From Flavobacterium faecale (GTDB taxonomy: Bacteria > Bacteroidota > Bacteroidia > Flavobacteriales > Flavobacteriaceae): 64,000 nt of DNA. Location of the stretch: NCBI RefSeq assembly GCF_003076455.1, contig NZ_CP020918.1:2371501-2435500 (forward strand), given 5' to 3'. Shown here one piece after another: positions 24,173 through 32,036 of the stretch. The position numbers and the translations under genes are program-made. Every line of letters begins with the position of its first letter. Within the stretch, counting starts at the first letter, position 1. The notes below the pieces were generated by a model. The model was given only the letters and a program-made list of their open reading frames with translations, had not been told where the DNA came from and made no database searches.

Positions 24173-24988
24173 TTACTTTTTCTTAACCGGAACCACTTTT
24201 TTCTTGTACAAGGGTACGAAGTAGGTTACGGTATAATTGAACCCAACACCAAAACTTCCGTTGTAAGTTCGATTAAAACCAGGAATATACAAATTGTCAA
24301 AATCAGCTGGTTTTTTGTTCGAAATCAAAGTATTTAGTCTTAGACTAAAGCCAACAAAGACGTTGTCAAAAACCTTTGCTTTTAATCCGGCAACAACTTC
24401 AGCCCAGCTAGCTGTCAAACCATTATAAGAACGATCTGTGATGATCGTCTCATTCTCACCAAAATATTGAGAGGTATTGTATGTTCGATATGAATTTAAA
24501 TTTTGATTAAAAGTACTGAAACCATATCGCAAACCAATTGATATTATGTTTTCCATGTCCAACCAGTTTTCGTAGGCATTGTAGTCAAAACCAGCTTTTA
24601 AATACGATCCTTTGGTCGTAAAATTCAACCTATCATCATCTGTGGTTTTGTTTTCAGTACCAATTTCTGCAGCTATAAAGTACTTTTTATTGTAACGGTA
24701 GTCAGCTACAAGTTCAAGACCTTTATAGTTTTTATCATAAAATCCACGGCTTATCTTGTACAAATCCAGTCCTACACGGAGTCCATAGCGATCTATTTTT
24801 GGCGTCGTAGTCAAAGTATCTATTGCATTAATTGGCCTCGCCTTTGGGGTCGCACTTTCGGCCTTTTCAGGCAAAACACCACGACTAGCAGGCGGAATCG
24901 GCTTTTTTGAAGTCGTTTCTTGTGCGTGGCCTACAAACAGCGTGAGCATAAGGGCAATCTTAATGAAATATTTCAAGGTGTGTTTCAT
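24173..24988 (-). CDS. DUF6048 family outer-membrane beta-barrel protein
   Basis: A 271-residue exported protein: signal peptide (cleaved at GHAQ), Pro/Lys-rich linker, then alternating strands typical of a porin-like barrel (RYGLRVGLDLYKISRGFY, YFIAAEIGTE, SYLKAGFDYN). It ends in a basic tail, YKKKVVPVKKK. The protein is an uncharacterised conserved member of the flavobacterial pair DUF6452-DUF6048. Its first 29 bases overlap the end of the upstream DUF6452 gene, so the two are translationally coupled. Function unknown. Confidence 0.82.
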   Translation of the reverse strand: MKHTLKYFIKIALMLTLFVGHAQETTSKKPIPPASRGVLPEKAESATPKARPINAIDTLTTTPKIDRYGLRVGLDLYKISRGFYDKNYKGLELVADYRYNKKYFIAAEIGTENKTTDDDRLNFTTKGSYLKAGFDYNAYENWLDMENIISIGLRYGFSTFNQNLNSYRTYNTSQYFGENETIITDRSYNGLTASWAEVVAGLKAKVFDNVFVGFSLRLNTLISNKKPADFDNLYIPGFNRTYNGSFGVGFNYTVTYFVPLYKKKVVPVKKK

Positions 24989-25481
24989 TTTCGTTAGTGA
25001 TTGATCTTGTTTCTAGAACGATTTCTCTAATCCATAGTTCATCTGCAGTGGCACCATCGGTCCATATATAAGGATTCAATTGATTCAGTTCATAAACCGT
25101 TTTGTAACCACAAGCTCTAGAAACAAAAAGACTTGAACGGATATAGTTAAATTCAATATCATCCTCATTTGTTAGTGACGTAGTCGTACTTCCATAATTC
25201 AAGATGAACCTATATTTTACTTGATCAGCCGTTGTTTTCAAAGGGATAGATACAGTGCTTCCGTTTATTAAAGTACTGCTTTGATAAGTAATTCCATCGG
25301 TCATACCTTCTGCAATAATAGTCAAGTCGATTACGGCTTTTGCTGTGCTAGGATCATTAAAATCATAAAAATCGATGACCAATCGTGGCGTAGTACTCGT
25401 TGCAGCATCGCAAATGTCATCCTTCTCACAACTCGATAAAGTAGTAAGTAGCGCTAGGAGCAAAATTAGAATATATTTCAT
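24960..25481 (-). CDS. DUF6452 family lipoprotein
   Basis: A 173-residue lipoprotein: signal peptide ending LTTLSSC with the lipidated cysteine at 18, then an acidic start (EKDDICDAAT). The mature domain is a beta-sandwich with RLVIDFYDFNDP near the start and two further cysteines. It is the partner of the DUF6048 barrel, whose start it overlaps, and follows rlmD, the usual flavobacterial gene order. Probably anchored in the outer membrane together with the barrel; function unknown. Confidence 0.82.
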   Translation of the reverse strand: MKYILILLLALLTTLSSCEKDDICDAATSTTPRLVIDFYDFNDPSTAKAVIDLTIIAEGMTDGITYQSSTLINGSTVSIPLKTTADQVKYRFILNYGSTTTSLTNEDDIEFNYIRSSLFVSRACGYKTVYELNQLNPYIWTDGATADELWIREIVLETRSITNENETHLEIFH

Positions 25482-25499
25482 ATTATGTGAGTTTTTTTT

Positions 25500-25805
25500 G
25501 TCTCAGTGTTCGGTCGCGGTTTTCAGTTTTCAGTCTCAGTTTTCAGTCTCAGTTTTCAGTCTCAGTTTTCAGTCGCGGTATACAGTCGCGGTATACAGTC
25601 TCGGTATACAGTCTCGGTATACAGTCTCGGTTTTCAGTCACAGTATTTAGTCGCGGTATTCAGTCGTAGTATTCAGTTGCGGTATTCAGTTTACGTGCAT
25701 GCAAGTTCCTATATGTAACCGTATACTGCACACTGAATACTGCGACTGCGACTGCGACTGAAAACTGAAAACTGAAAACTGAAAACTGAAAACTGAAAAC
25801 TGAGC
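25500..25805. repeat. Two facing satellite arrays of CAGTTTTCAGTC and ACTGAAA words
   Basis: From 25500 to about 25692 the words CAGTCTCAGTTTT, CAGTCGCGGTATA and variants repeat head to tail about 15 times. From about 25726 to 25805 the complementary words GACTGC and ACTGAAA repeat about ten times. The two arrays are inverted with respect to each other and could pair over much of their length, leaving a loop of about 33 bases. They lie between the stop of rlmD and the start of DUF6452. Open frames through the array are repeat artefacts. Confidence 0.85.
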
Positions 25806-25810
25806 ACTAA

Positions 25811-27223
25811 TTAACGTAGTTCCAAAACGACCACATTCTCTACGTGATGCGTCTGCGGAAACATATCCACAGGGCGCACACGAGTTACTTTGTATTTTTC
25901 GTCCATCAAAGCCAAATCACGTGCTTGCGTAGCCGAGTTACAGCTTACGTACACCACTCTTTTCGGAGCGATTTTCATAATTTGTTCGATCACGTCTTTG
26001 TGCATTCCGTCTCTTGGTGGGTCAGTAATGATTACGTCTGGTTGTCCGTGTTGCGCAATAAAAGCGTCGTTAAAAACTACTTTCATATCTCCAACAAAAA
26101 ACTCGCAATTGTCAATATTATTGCGCACTGCGTTCGCTTTTGCATCCTTGATAGCGTCTGGCACACTTTCGACACCAATCACTTTTTTTGCTTTTTTCGA
26201 AACAAATTGAGCAATTGTTCCCGTTCCTGTATACAAGTCATACACCAATTCTTCTCCTGTCAATCCTGCAAAATCACGTGTAATTTTGTATAATTCATAG
26301 GCTTGGTTCGAGTTGGTTTGGTAGAATGATTTAGCGTTGATGCTAAATTTCAACCCTTCCATTTCTTCCAAAATATAGTCACGACCTTTGTACAATTTTA
26401 CATTCGTGTCATACAAAGTATCGTTTGCTTTGTTGTTAATCACATACAATAACGAAGTGATTTCTGGGAAAGTTGCATGCAAATGATCCAAAATCAATTC
26501 TCTGTTGGCTTTATCATCTTCAAAAAACTGAATCAATACCATGATCTCTCCCGTAGATGATGTACGCAACATTACGGTGCGCAACAATCCAGAATGTTCT
26601 CTTGGGTTGAAGAAGGTTAATCCGTTTGCGTTTGCAAAATCACGAATTGAATTACGAATCGCATTCGAAGGATCTTCCTGCAAATGACATTTATTAATGT
26701 CTAGAATCTTGTCCCACATTTTCGGAATATGGAATCCAAGTGCATTTCTGTTTCCAAGATCTTCTGTACTTGCAATTTCAGCCTCAGTCAACCAACGGCT
26801 GTTAGAGAACGAAAATTCCATTTTGTTTCTGTAAAAGAATTTCTTCTCCGAACCTAAAATAGGCTCAAAGTCTGGCAATTCGATTTTACCAATACGTTGC
26901 AAGTGGTTTTTAACCTCGTTTTGTTTGTAAAACAACTGTTGGTCGTAGTTCATATTTTGCCATTTGCAACCGCCACAAACACCAAAGTGCTCGCAAACTG
27001 GTTCCACACGATGCTCAGAGAACTCGTGAAATTTCACGGCTTTCCCTTCATAATAGGCCTTACGTTTCTTAAACGTTTGCACATCAACTACATCCCCAGG
27101 CACTACATTGGGAATGAACACTACCTTACCATCGGGAGCCTTTGCTACCGAAACGCCTTTTGCACCTGCATCAAGGACTTTTATCTGATGAAAGACAACT
27201 TTGTCTGTATTTTTTCTACTCAT
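25811..27223 (-). CDS. rlmD: 23S rRNA (uracil-5-)-methyltransferase, RlmD-like
   Basis: A 470-residue SAM-dependent RNA methyltransferase of the RumA/TrmA class. N-terminal TRAM domain (about 10-65), Fe-S cluster cysteines in VCEHFGVCGGCKW and the later NKCHLQ, SAM-binding YDLYTGTGTIAQF and DPPRDG, and the catalytic cysteine in VYVSCNSATQARDL. It makes 5-methyluridine in 23S rRNA (U1939 in E. coli numbering). Assignment to RlmD rather than another RumA paralogue follows from single-copy context and family, and is not certain at the level of the target base. Confidence 0.88.
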   Translation of the reverse strand: MSRKNTDKVVFHQIKVLDAGAKGVSVAKAPDGKVVFIPNVVPGDVVDVQTFKKRKAYYEGKAVKFHEFSEHRVEPVCEHFGVCGGCKWQNMNYDQQLFYKQNEVKNHLQRIGKIELPDFEPILGSEKKFFYRNKMEFSFSNSRWLTEAEIASTEDLGNRNALGFHIPKMWDKILDINKCHLQEDPSNAIRNSIRDFANANGLTFFNPREHSGLLRTVMLRTSSTGEIMVLIQFFEDDKANRELILDHLHATFPEITSLLYVINNKANDTLYDTNVKLYKGRDYILEEMEGLKFSINAKSFYQTNSNQAYELYKITRDFAGLTGEELVYDLYTGTGTIAQFVSKKAKKVIGVESVPDAIKDAKANAVRNNIDNCEFFVGDMKVVFNDAFIAQHGQPDVIITDPPRDGMHKDVIEQIMKIAPKRVVYVSCNSATQARDLALMDEKYKVTRVRPVDMFPQTHHVENVVVLELR

Positions 27224-27574
27224 GCGGCAAAAATAAGCGTTTGTAAACTTTTATAAATTCAAATTGTGAAATATTTTTAAAAAGGAAGGCGTTTTTATTC
27301 GAATAAGAGATTTTTTTGGGCCCAATCCCGCTTTTCGCTACAAATCCTCGCTTTGCTGGCAGTAGTACTAAGCCTGCAAAGGAGCTTCCTTCGGTCGCTA
27401 TTTACAGTCAAGTACTACCATGCCAGCAAAGCTCCGGGTTTTTCGCTGCAATCGGGGGCAGGTGAGTTGGGTACTAGATTATAATTGAAATAAAATAAAA
27501 TAAAGTAGGTGAATATGGAAGGTTCATTTTTAATTATTGTATATTTACTATAATCTAAGCGTAAAAATACAATT
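27224..27574. other. Spacer with a large imperfect inverted repeat
   Basis: CTTTGCTGGCAGTAGTACT (27351-27369) faces AGTACTACCATGCCAGCAAAG (27411-27431), flanked by CCCGCTTTTCGCT and GGGTTTTTCGCTGCAATCGGG. This is the kind of GC-richer palindromic element scattered between genes in Flavobacterium. The rest, up to the antitoxin gene, is AT-rich and probably holds its promoter. Confidence 0.6.
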
Positions 27575-28075
27575 ATGGATAATAAAGTAACATCTAGAAC
27601 TAAGGCAAAAAAAGCGTCTGCAGTAATACAAACTCCATTAAAGAATTTGAAAGCGGTTAATTTTGCTGAATTTTCTCCCTCTTGGGTCGTACTTCACGGT
27701 AAAGATGCGCCTAGTTTTAAGATGGAGTTAATTGACCGTATTCGCCAAGGGGTAAAAAAACCAGATTGGAAACAATTGATAGATTATATTGATTCGACAG
27801 AAAAAGAGTTTGAACCTATCTTACCAGCTTCAATAAGTAGTATGCAAAAGAAGGCTGTTTATAGCAAAGAAACCTCAGAGCGTATCTATGAACTAGCGAG
27901 ATTATTTGGACTTGGTTATGAAGTCTTTGATTCCAAAGAAGATTTTAAGCAATGGTTAATGACGCCCTCTAGAACGCTCGGTAATAAACTACCTTTTGAA
28001 TTATTAGATAGTAGTTTTGGTTTCGAAATGGTCGAGAGTGAAATTATCCGAATTCAATATAATGTGTATAGCTAA
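27575..28075 (+). CDS. Antitoxin of a RES-Xre toxin-antitoxin system (Xre/MbcA/ParS type)
   Basis: A 166-residue protein with a basic N-terminus, an Xre-like helical domain (MELIDRIRQGVKKPDWKQLI) and a C-terminal DUF2384 (MbcA/ParS toxin-binding) domain marked by LFGLGYEVF and the usual F-x-x-WL then P-x3-L-G (FKQWLMTPSRTLGNKLPFELL). It neutralises the RES toxin encoded right after it by covering its active site, and usually represses its own promoter. Stop and toxin start overlap by one base (TAATG), so translation is coupled. ATG at 27575. Confidence 0.9.
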   Translation: MDNKVTSRTKAKKASAVIQTPLKNLKAVNFAEFSPSWVVLHGKDAPSFKMELIDRIRQGVKKPDWKQLIDYIDSTEKEFEPILPASISSMQKKAVYSKETSERIYELARLFGLGYEVFDSKEDFKQWLMTPSRTLGNKLPFELLDSSFGFEMVESEIIRIQYNVYS

Positions 28076-28545
28076 TGGTCGTTTATAGAATAGCCAATCT
28101 TAAATACAAAGATTTAACCCTTTCTGGAATAGGAGCTGAAAAAGTGGGCGGAAGGTGGAACGAAATAGGAACACGTGCAGTATATTGCTCCGAAAATATT
28201 TCTTTGGCATTGCTGGAGTATTATGTCCACTCAGAAAATATCGCTTACTTGCCCAAAGAAATAGTAGTGGCTAAAATTGAATTCCCAGACGAATGGGTAA
28301 TTCAAGATCTAAAAGAACTACCAGAAGAGTGGAATCAATATCCGTATACTTCCAAAACAACGGCTATTTTTACACAACTTGCAAAAGATCGAGACGTATT
28401 TGCCTTGCGTGTCCCCTCTACAATTGTTGGATTAGAAAGTAATATTATACTAAATCCATTATTTAAAGATTTCGGAAAAGTTGAGGTGGTTGAATTCATC
28501 ATTTTACCCATAGATGAAAGGTTAAAAATGGATAAGCGAGAATAA
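28075..28545 (+). CDS. RES-domain toxin (NAD+-degrading)
   Basis: A 156-residue RES-domain protein. The family-defining residues are seen in YRI (R5), GGRWNEIGTRAVYCSE (R27, Y37) and ISLALLEYYVH (E48), with a conserved serine further on. Such toxins deplete cellular NAD+ by phosphorolysis or hydrolysis, with an active site resembling ADP-ribosyltransferases. It is the second gene of the operon, after its antitoxin, the normal order for RES-Xre pairs. Full length compared with the family, so the system looks intact. Confidence 0.9.
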   Translation: MVVYRIANLKYKDLTLSGIGAEKVGGRWNEIGTRAVYCSENISLALLEYYVHSENIAYLPKEIVVAKIEFPDEWVIQDLKELPEEWNQYPYTSKTTAIFTQLAKDRDVFALRVPSTIVGLESNIILNPLFKDFGKVEVVEFIILPIDERLKMDKRE

Positions 28546-28656
28546 TTGAATAAACATTATTATTTAATGTTTTTGTGGTATGGTCTTGTGATTTAGTAGA
28601 AATAGTATGTAACAATCTTGAATTGTAATAGCTCCGTGCAGCCAAGTTAAATGTTC

Positions 28657-29103
28657 TTAGGTATTTTTTGATTTCATGAGTTCATAATTTACAATCGAAA
28701 AAAAGTAAAAGACAACATCGGCACATAATTTACCCATTAAAATTCCTATTACTGCATTTCCTGTCACAATAGGCAACCAATACATACAAAACGGACGCAA
28801 AAAAAAGAAATCCAAAACAGCAGGATAACCAAACTCCAATAAGATGTTTTTGGCTAAAACGGCTATTGTTTTAAAGGTGTTTTCTTGTTCCGATTGTTTT
28901 GGTATCTTCTGCAATTGAAGATAAGAAATCCAGATGATTACGCTATAAAACGCAAAATATTCGGCAAACGTAATCAAGTAAGCCGTTGTCACGCCATCAA
29001 AAAAATAGCTCAGTTGCGAGCAAAGCAGGGCTGTGCTCGTCGCAGCGAGTTCTGCATACTTGTAGCGGTTAACCCATTCTTTAAATTTACTTTTCGAAAA
29101 CAT
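28657..29103 (-). CDS. Integral membrane protein of unknown function
   Basis: A 148-residue protein with four hydrophobic segments (about 19-35, 40-61, 72-94 and 103-137) and basic residues at both ends (MFSKSKFKEW; NYELMKSKNT). ATG start. Aromatic residues are frequent in the helices. I do not recognise the family. It stands alone between the toxin operon and the aminotransferase gene. Confidence 0.7.
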   Translation of the reverse strand: MFSKSKFKEWVNRYKYAELAATSTALLCSQLSYFFDGVTTAYLITFAEYFAFYSVIIWISYLQLQKIPKQSEQENTFKTIAVLAKNILLEFGYPAVLDFFFLRPFCMYWLPIVTGNAVIGILMGKLCADVVFYFFSIVNYELMKSKNT

Positions 29104-29443
29104 GAATATTAATGATTGTAGAGCAACAAAAATAGGGAATTGTAATGATTTTCTTTGTGGGTTCAGCAGCTTTCGGAAAGCTAGTTTGGCAAAAGCGACT
29201 AAATACTCCTCATTGTTTGTAGGTAGTATTCCTTTGATTTAGAAAACTAAAGATGAATTTCGCTAAAAACAGTATTCAGATTGTTAAAAACATCAATATA
29301 ATCAAAGGTTTAACCTAGATTTGTGTTTTATTTTTATATCTTAAATCGTTTTGCGTATTTTTACTTTTTGCCCTTTGTATGGTTAATCATCCAAGGCAGT
29401 CTGTTTTATAATACACTTTACAAACCGCTAATACGTGTTGACT
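29104..29443. other. Divergent spacer, no gene seen
   Basis: AT-rich region between a minus-strand membrane protein gene and the plus-strand aminotransferase gene. I found no perfect -7 box, terminator or repeat in it. Confidence 0.5.
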
Positions 29444-30964
29444 ATGAGTACAGTAAATACTTTATCAAATAAAGAACATTCTAATCCAATTCAGAAAAGT
29501 ACCGATCTAGAGTCTTACTTTGCAGCGTTTAGAGCCAATGTAGTTGGAAACGATCAAGAATTTGAGTCACCTTACGGAAGAAAAAAAATAATCTACGCAG
29601 ACTGGACCGCTAGTGGTCGTTTGTATAGACCTATTGAAGAGAAACTACTGAATGAAATAGGACCTTTTGTCGCCAACACACATACAGAAAACGCTATCAC
29701 AGGTAGCGTCATGACACATGCTTATCATGATGCTAGAGCCATTATCAAAAAACATGTCAACGCTTCAAACGATGATGTTTTGATAACAGAAGGTACAGGG
29801 ATGACGGGTGCTATTAATAAATTTCAAAGGATTCTAGGTATTAAATTAAGTGAGAACCTAAAACAATATACTGATATTCCTGAAGAAAAAAGACCCATAA
29901 TTTTTGTGTCTCACATGGAGCATCATTCCAATCAAACGTCTTGGTTAGAAACGATTGCAAAAGTGAAAGTGATTCCATCAGATGATAATGGCTTACCTTG
30001 CTTACTAGGATTAGAAAAATTATTGAACGAATACAAAGACACACCTATAAAAATTGCTGCCATAACGGGTTGCTCAAATGTTACAGGGATAAAGACACCG
30101 TATCATGCTGTGGCAAAATTGATGCACAACAACAATGGCTTGTGCTTTGTAGATTTTGCTTGTTCTGCACCATACGTAAAGATCGATATGCACCCAGAAG
30201 ATGAAGAGCAGTATTTGGATGCCATCACTTTTTCTCCTCATAAATTTTTGGGTGGTCCAGGATCAACAGGTGTACTGATATTCAATAAAAAACTTTACAA
30301 AAATTTAGTTCCTGATAGTCCAGGTGGAGGTACAGTGAGTTATACCAATCCTTGGGGGCAACATGATTATGTAGATGATATTGAAACTCGCGAAGATGGT
30401 GGTACTCCAGGATTTTTGCAAGCCATTAAGATTGCGCTATCCATCAAGTTAAAAGAGAAAATGGGAATTCAGAATATTCGGGATAGAGAAAACGAACTTA
30501 ATGCTATTATATTTGATCGATTGTCTTCGATTGAAAATCTACATATTTTGGCACCAAATCATAAGGAACGTTTAGGTATCTTTTCGTTTTATATTACAAA
30601 TTCGCATTATAATTTAATCGTCAAATTATTGAACGATAGATTTGGTGTGCAAACAAGAGGCGGATGTTCCTGCGCTGGTACGTATGGCCATTATTTGCTA
30701 AACGTAGACGAATCTACTTCAAAATCTATTGAAGATGAAATCTTGAAGGGATGTTTAATCGCTCGTCCAGGATGGATACGTATGTCAATTCACCCCACGT
30801 TAACCAACAATGAAATCGAATTTATCTGTAACGCTATAAAAGAAGTTGCTGCCAATTTCAAAGAATGGGAAGCAGATTACCAGTACAGTGCTATAAAAAA
30901 TGAATTTATACACAAGGATGACCATGATGTCGTAGCAAGAATTTCAAGAAACTGGTTTGATTAA
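29444..30964 (+). CDS. Class V aminotransferase, cysteine-desulfurase-like
   Basis: A 506-residue PLP enzyme of fold type I. The cofactor lysine is K267 in FSPHKFLGGPGSTGVLIF, and SHMEHHSNQTSW and CFVDFACSAPYVKID place it in the class V / NifS-like group. QTRGGCSCAGTYGHYLL (C408, C410) lies where SufS-type enzymes have the catalytic cysteine, so a desulfurase or C-S lyase activity is possible. At about 500 residues it is longer than SufS (about 405). I took the ATG at 29444 over GTG at 29435. It is alone, without suf genes beside it; substrate unknown. Confidence 0.82.
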   Translation: MSTVNTLSNKEHSNPIQKSTDLESYFAAFRANVVGNDQEFESPYGRKKIIYADWTASGRLYRPIEEKLLNEIGPFVANTHTENAITGSVMTHAYHDARAIIKKHVNASNDDVLITEGTGMTGAINKFQRILGIKLSENLKQYTDIPEEKRPIIFVSHMEHHSNQTSWLETIAKVKVIPSDDNGLPCLLGLEKLLNEYKDTPIKIAAITGCSNVTGIKTPYHAVAKLMHNNNGLCFVDFACSAPYVKIDMHPEDEEQYLDAITFSPHKFLGGPGSTGVLIFNKKLYKNLVPDSPGGGTVSYTNPWGQHDYVDDIETREDGGTPGFLQAIKIALSIKLKEKMGIQNIRDRENELNAIIFDRLSSIENLHILAPNHKERLGIFSFYITNSHYNLIVKLLNDRFGVQTRGGCSCAGTYGHYLLNVDESTSKSIEDEILKGCLIARPGWIRMSIHPTLTNNEIEFICNAIKEVAANFKEWEADYQYSAIKNEFIHKDDHDVVARISRNWFD

Positions 30965-31171
30965 AAATTAATTCTAAATACATTTTAGCGACTGCTTTTG
31001 TACAATGATTCACTAAGTACTTTTGTTTTAAAATCGAGTTTGTATTTAGAACATATTCTCATTGACCCTATGCATCATTAGGGGCTAAGGTTTGACTATT
31101 TTGCAATTAATCGCCAATTTAGTGAGTGGATTTAAGTAGCAATAACCTATCAATTAAATGCTCAGAAAACC

Positions 31172-31897
31172 CTATATAATATTTAAATTTGTTCGCTCGT
31201 TCCATTCTAATTCTTTTGGTAATTCTTGATTACTGAATTCAATATGAATTACTCGCCTTCTTTCATAATTTGTCGTTTTGTTTGAAGCGTGAAAAAGTAA
31301 AGGTTTCATAATCATAACGCCTCCTTTTTCAAGTTCGCAAAAACTTTCAATTTCTCCATTCATTTTCATATTTTCGCTTCTACAGATTCCTTTTGAATGT
31401 GATTTATTGATAACTTTCAATGCACCATTTTCTTTAGTTGTCTTGTCCAAATGAATTCGGATCGTAAAGTTTCTATCAAGAATTTTTTTTGGTGGCTGCA
31501 CCGCAAATTGATTCTGTTTTGTTGTCCAATTGATGAAATCATCAAGTTCTATTTTTTTATTAACAGAGATTGTCAAGTCTTGATGATAAGCGACAAACCA
31601 ATTTGACAATTCTGGTTTATCGAAATAAATTGATTTTGTAATAAAATAATCTTCTCCAAAATTTAACTTTATAATTTTTTTTAGTTTTTCGTTTAAAATG
31701 GTATCCAATATTTCAGGAACTTCTATTAAAAATTGTCTAATCGCAAATAAATCTTCAGATTTTCTGAAGGTAGATTTTTCAGATTTCAATAGACTGTTTT
31801 TTTCGATTACAGAAATTAGTTCAGCAATTTCATTATCGCTATAAACGTCATTAATTATTATAAAACCTTGCAGATTCAGTTCTTCAATTTGGCTCAT
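31172..31897 (-). CDS. PhyH-like Fe(II)/2-oxoglutarate dioxygenase
   Basis: A protein of about 241 residues with the phytanoyl-CoA dioxygenase fold. The iron ligands are visible as H-x-D in VAYHQDLTISV and the distal H in MKPLLFHASNKTT, and the 2-oxoglutarate-binding arginine in RRRVIHIEF. The substrate cannot be told from the sequence. The ATG at 31897 gives MSQIEELNLQGFIII, the usual opening of such proteins; an upstream ATG at 31954 would add 19 polar residues and is possible. Isolated gene, convergent with the aminotransferase. Confidence 0.78.
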   Translation of the reverse strand: MSQIEELNLQGFIIINDVYSDNEIAELISVIEKNSLLKSEKSTFRKSEDLFAIRQFLIEVPEILDTILNEKLKKIIKLNFGEDYFITKSIYFDKPELSNWFVAYHQDLTISVNKKIELDDFINWTTKQNQFAVQPPKKILDRNFTIRIHLDKTTKENGALKVINKSHSKGICRSENMKMNGEIESFCELEKGGVMIMKPLLFHASNKTTNYERRRVIHIEFSNQELPKELEWNERTNLNII

Positions 31898-31983
31898 TAT
31901 TATAGATTTTGTATTGTTAGCTAAAACTTCTGATGATGAGCTGTGAGACATCAATATTTGCGGTTATAACTGATTAATTAAAA

Positions 31984-32015
31984 CCTCGTTTTTTTTAAAA
32001 AACGAGGCTCTTTTT
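31984..32015. terminator. Bidirectional terminator
   Basis: CCTCGTTTTTT faces AAAAAACGAGG (within 31984-32007) with a T run on the plus side and a T-rich stretch on the minus side. It ends the thioredoxin reductase fusion gene on the minus strand. Confidence 0.75.
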
Positions 32016-32036
32016 ATGCTTTTATTAGGGTTAAGT

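Noticed and set aside
25487..25718. Plus-strand frames with Ser/Arg/Val/Phe repeats
   Set aside because: They are translations of the satellite repeat in all three frames, with no start signal or domain.
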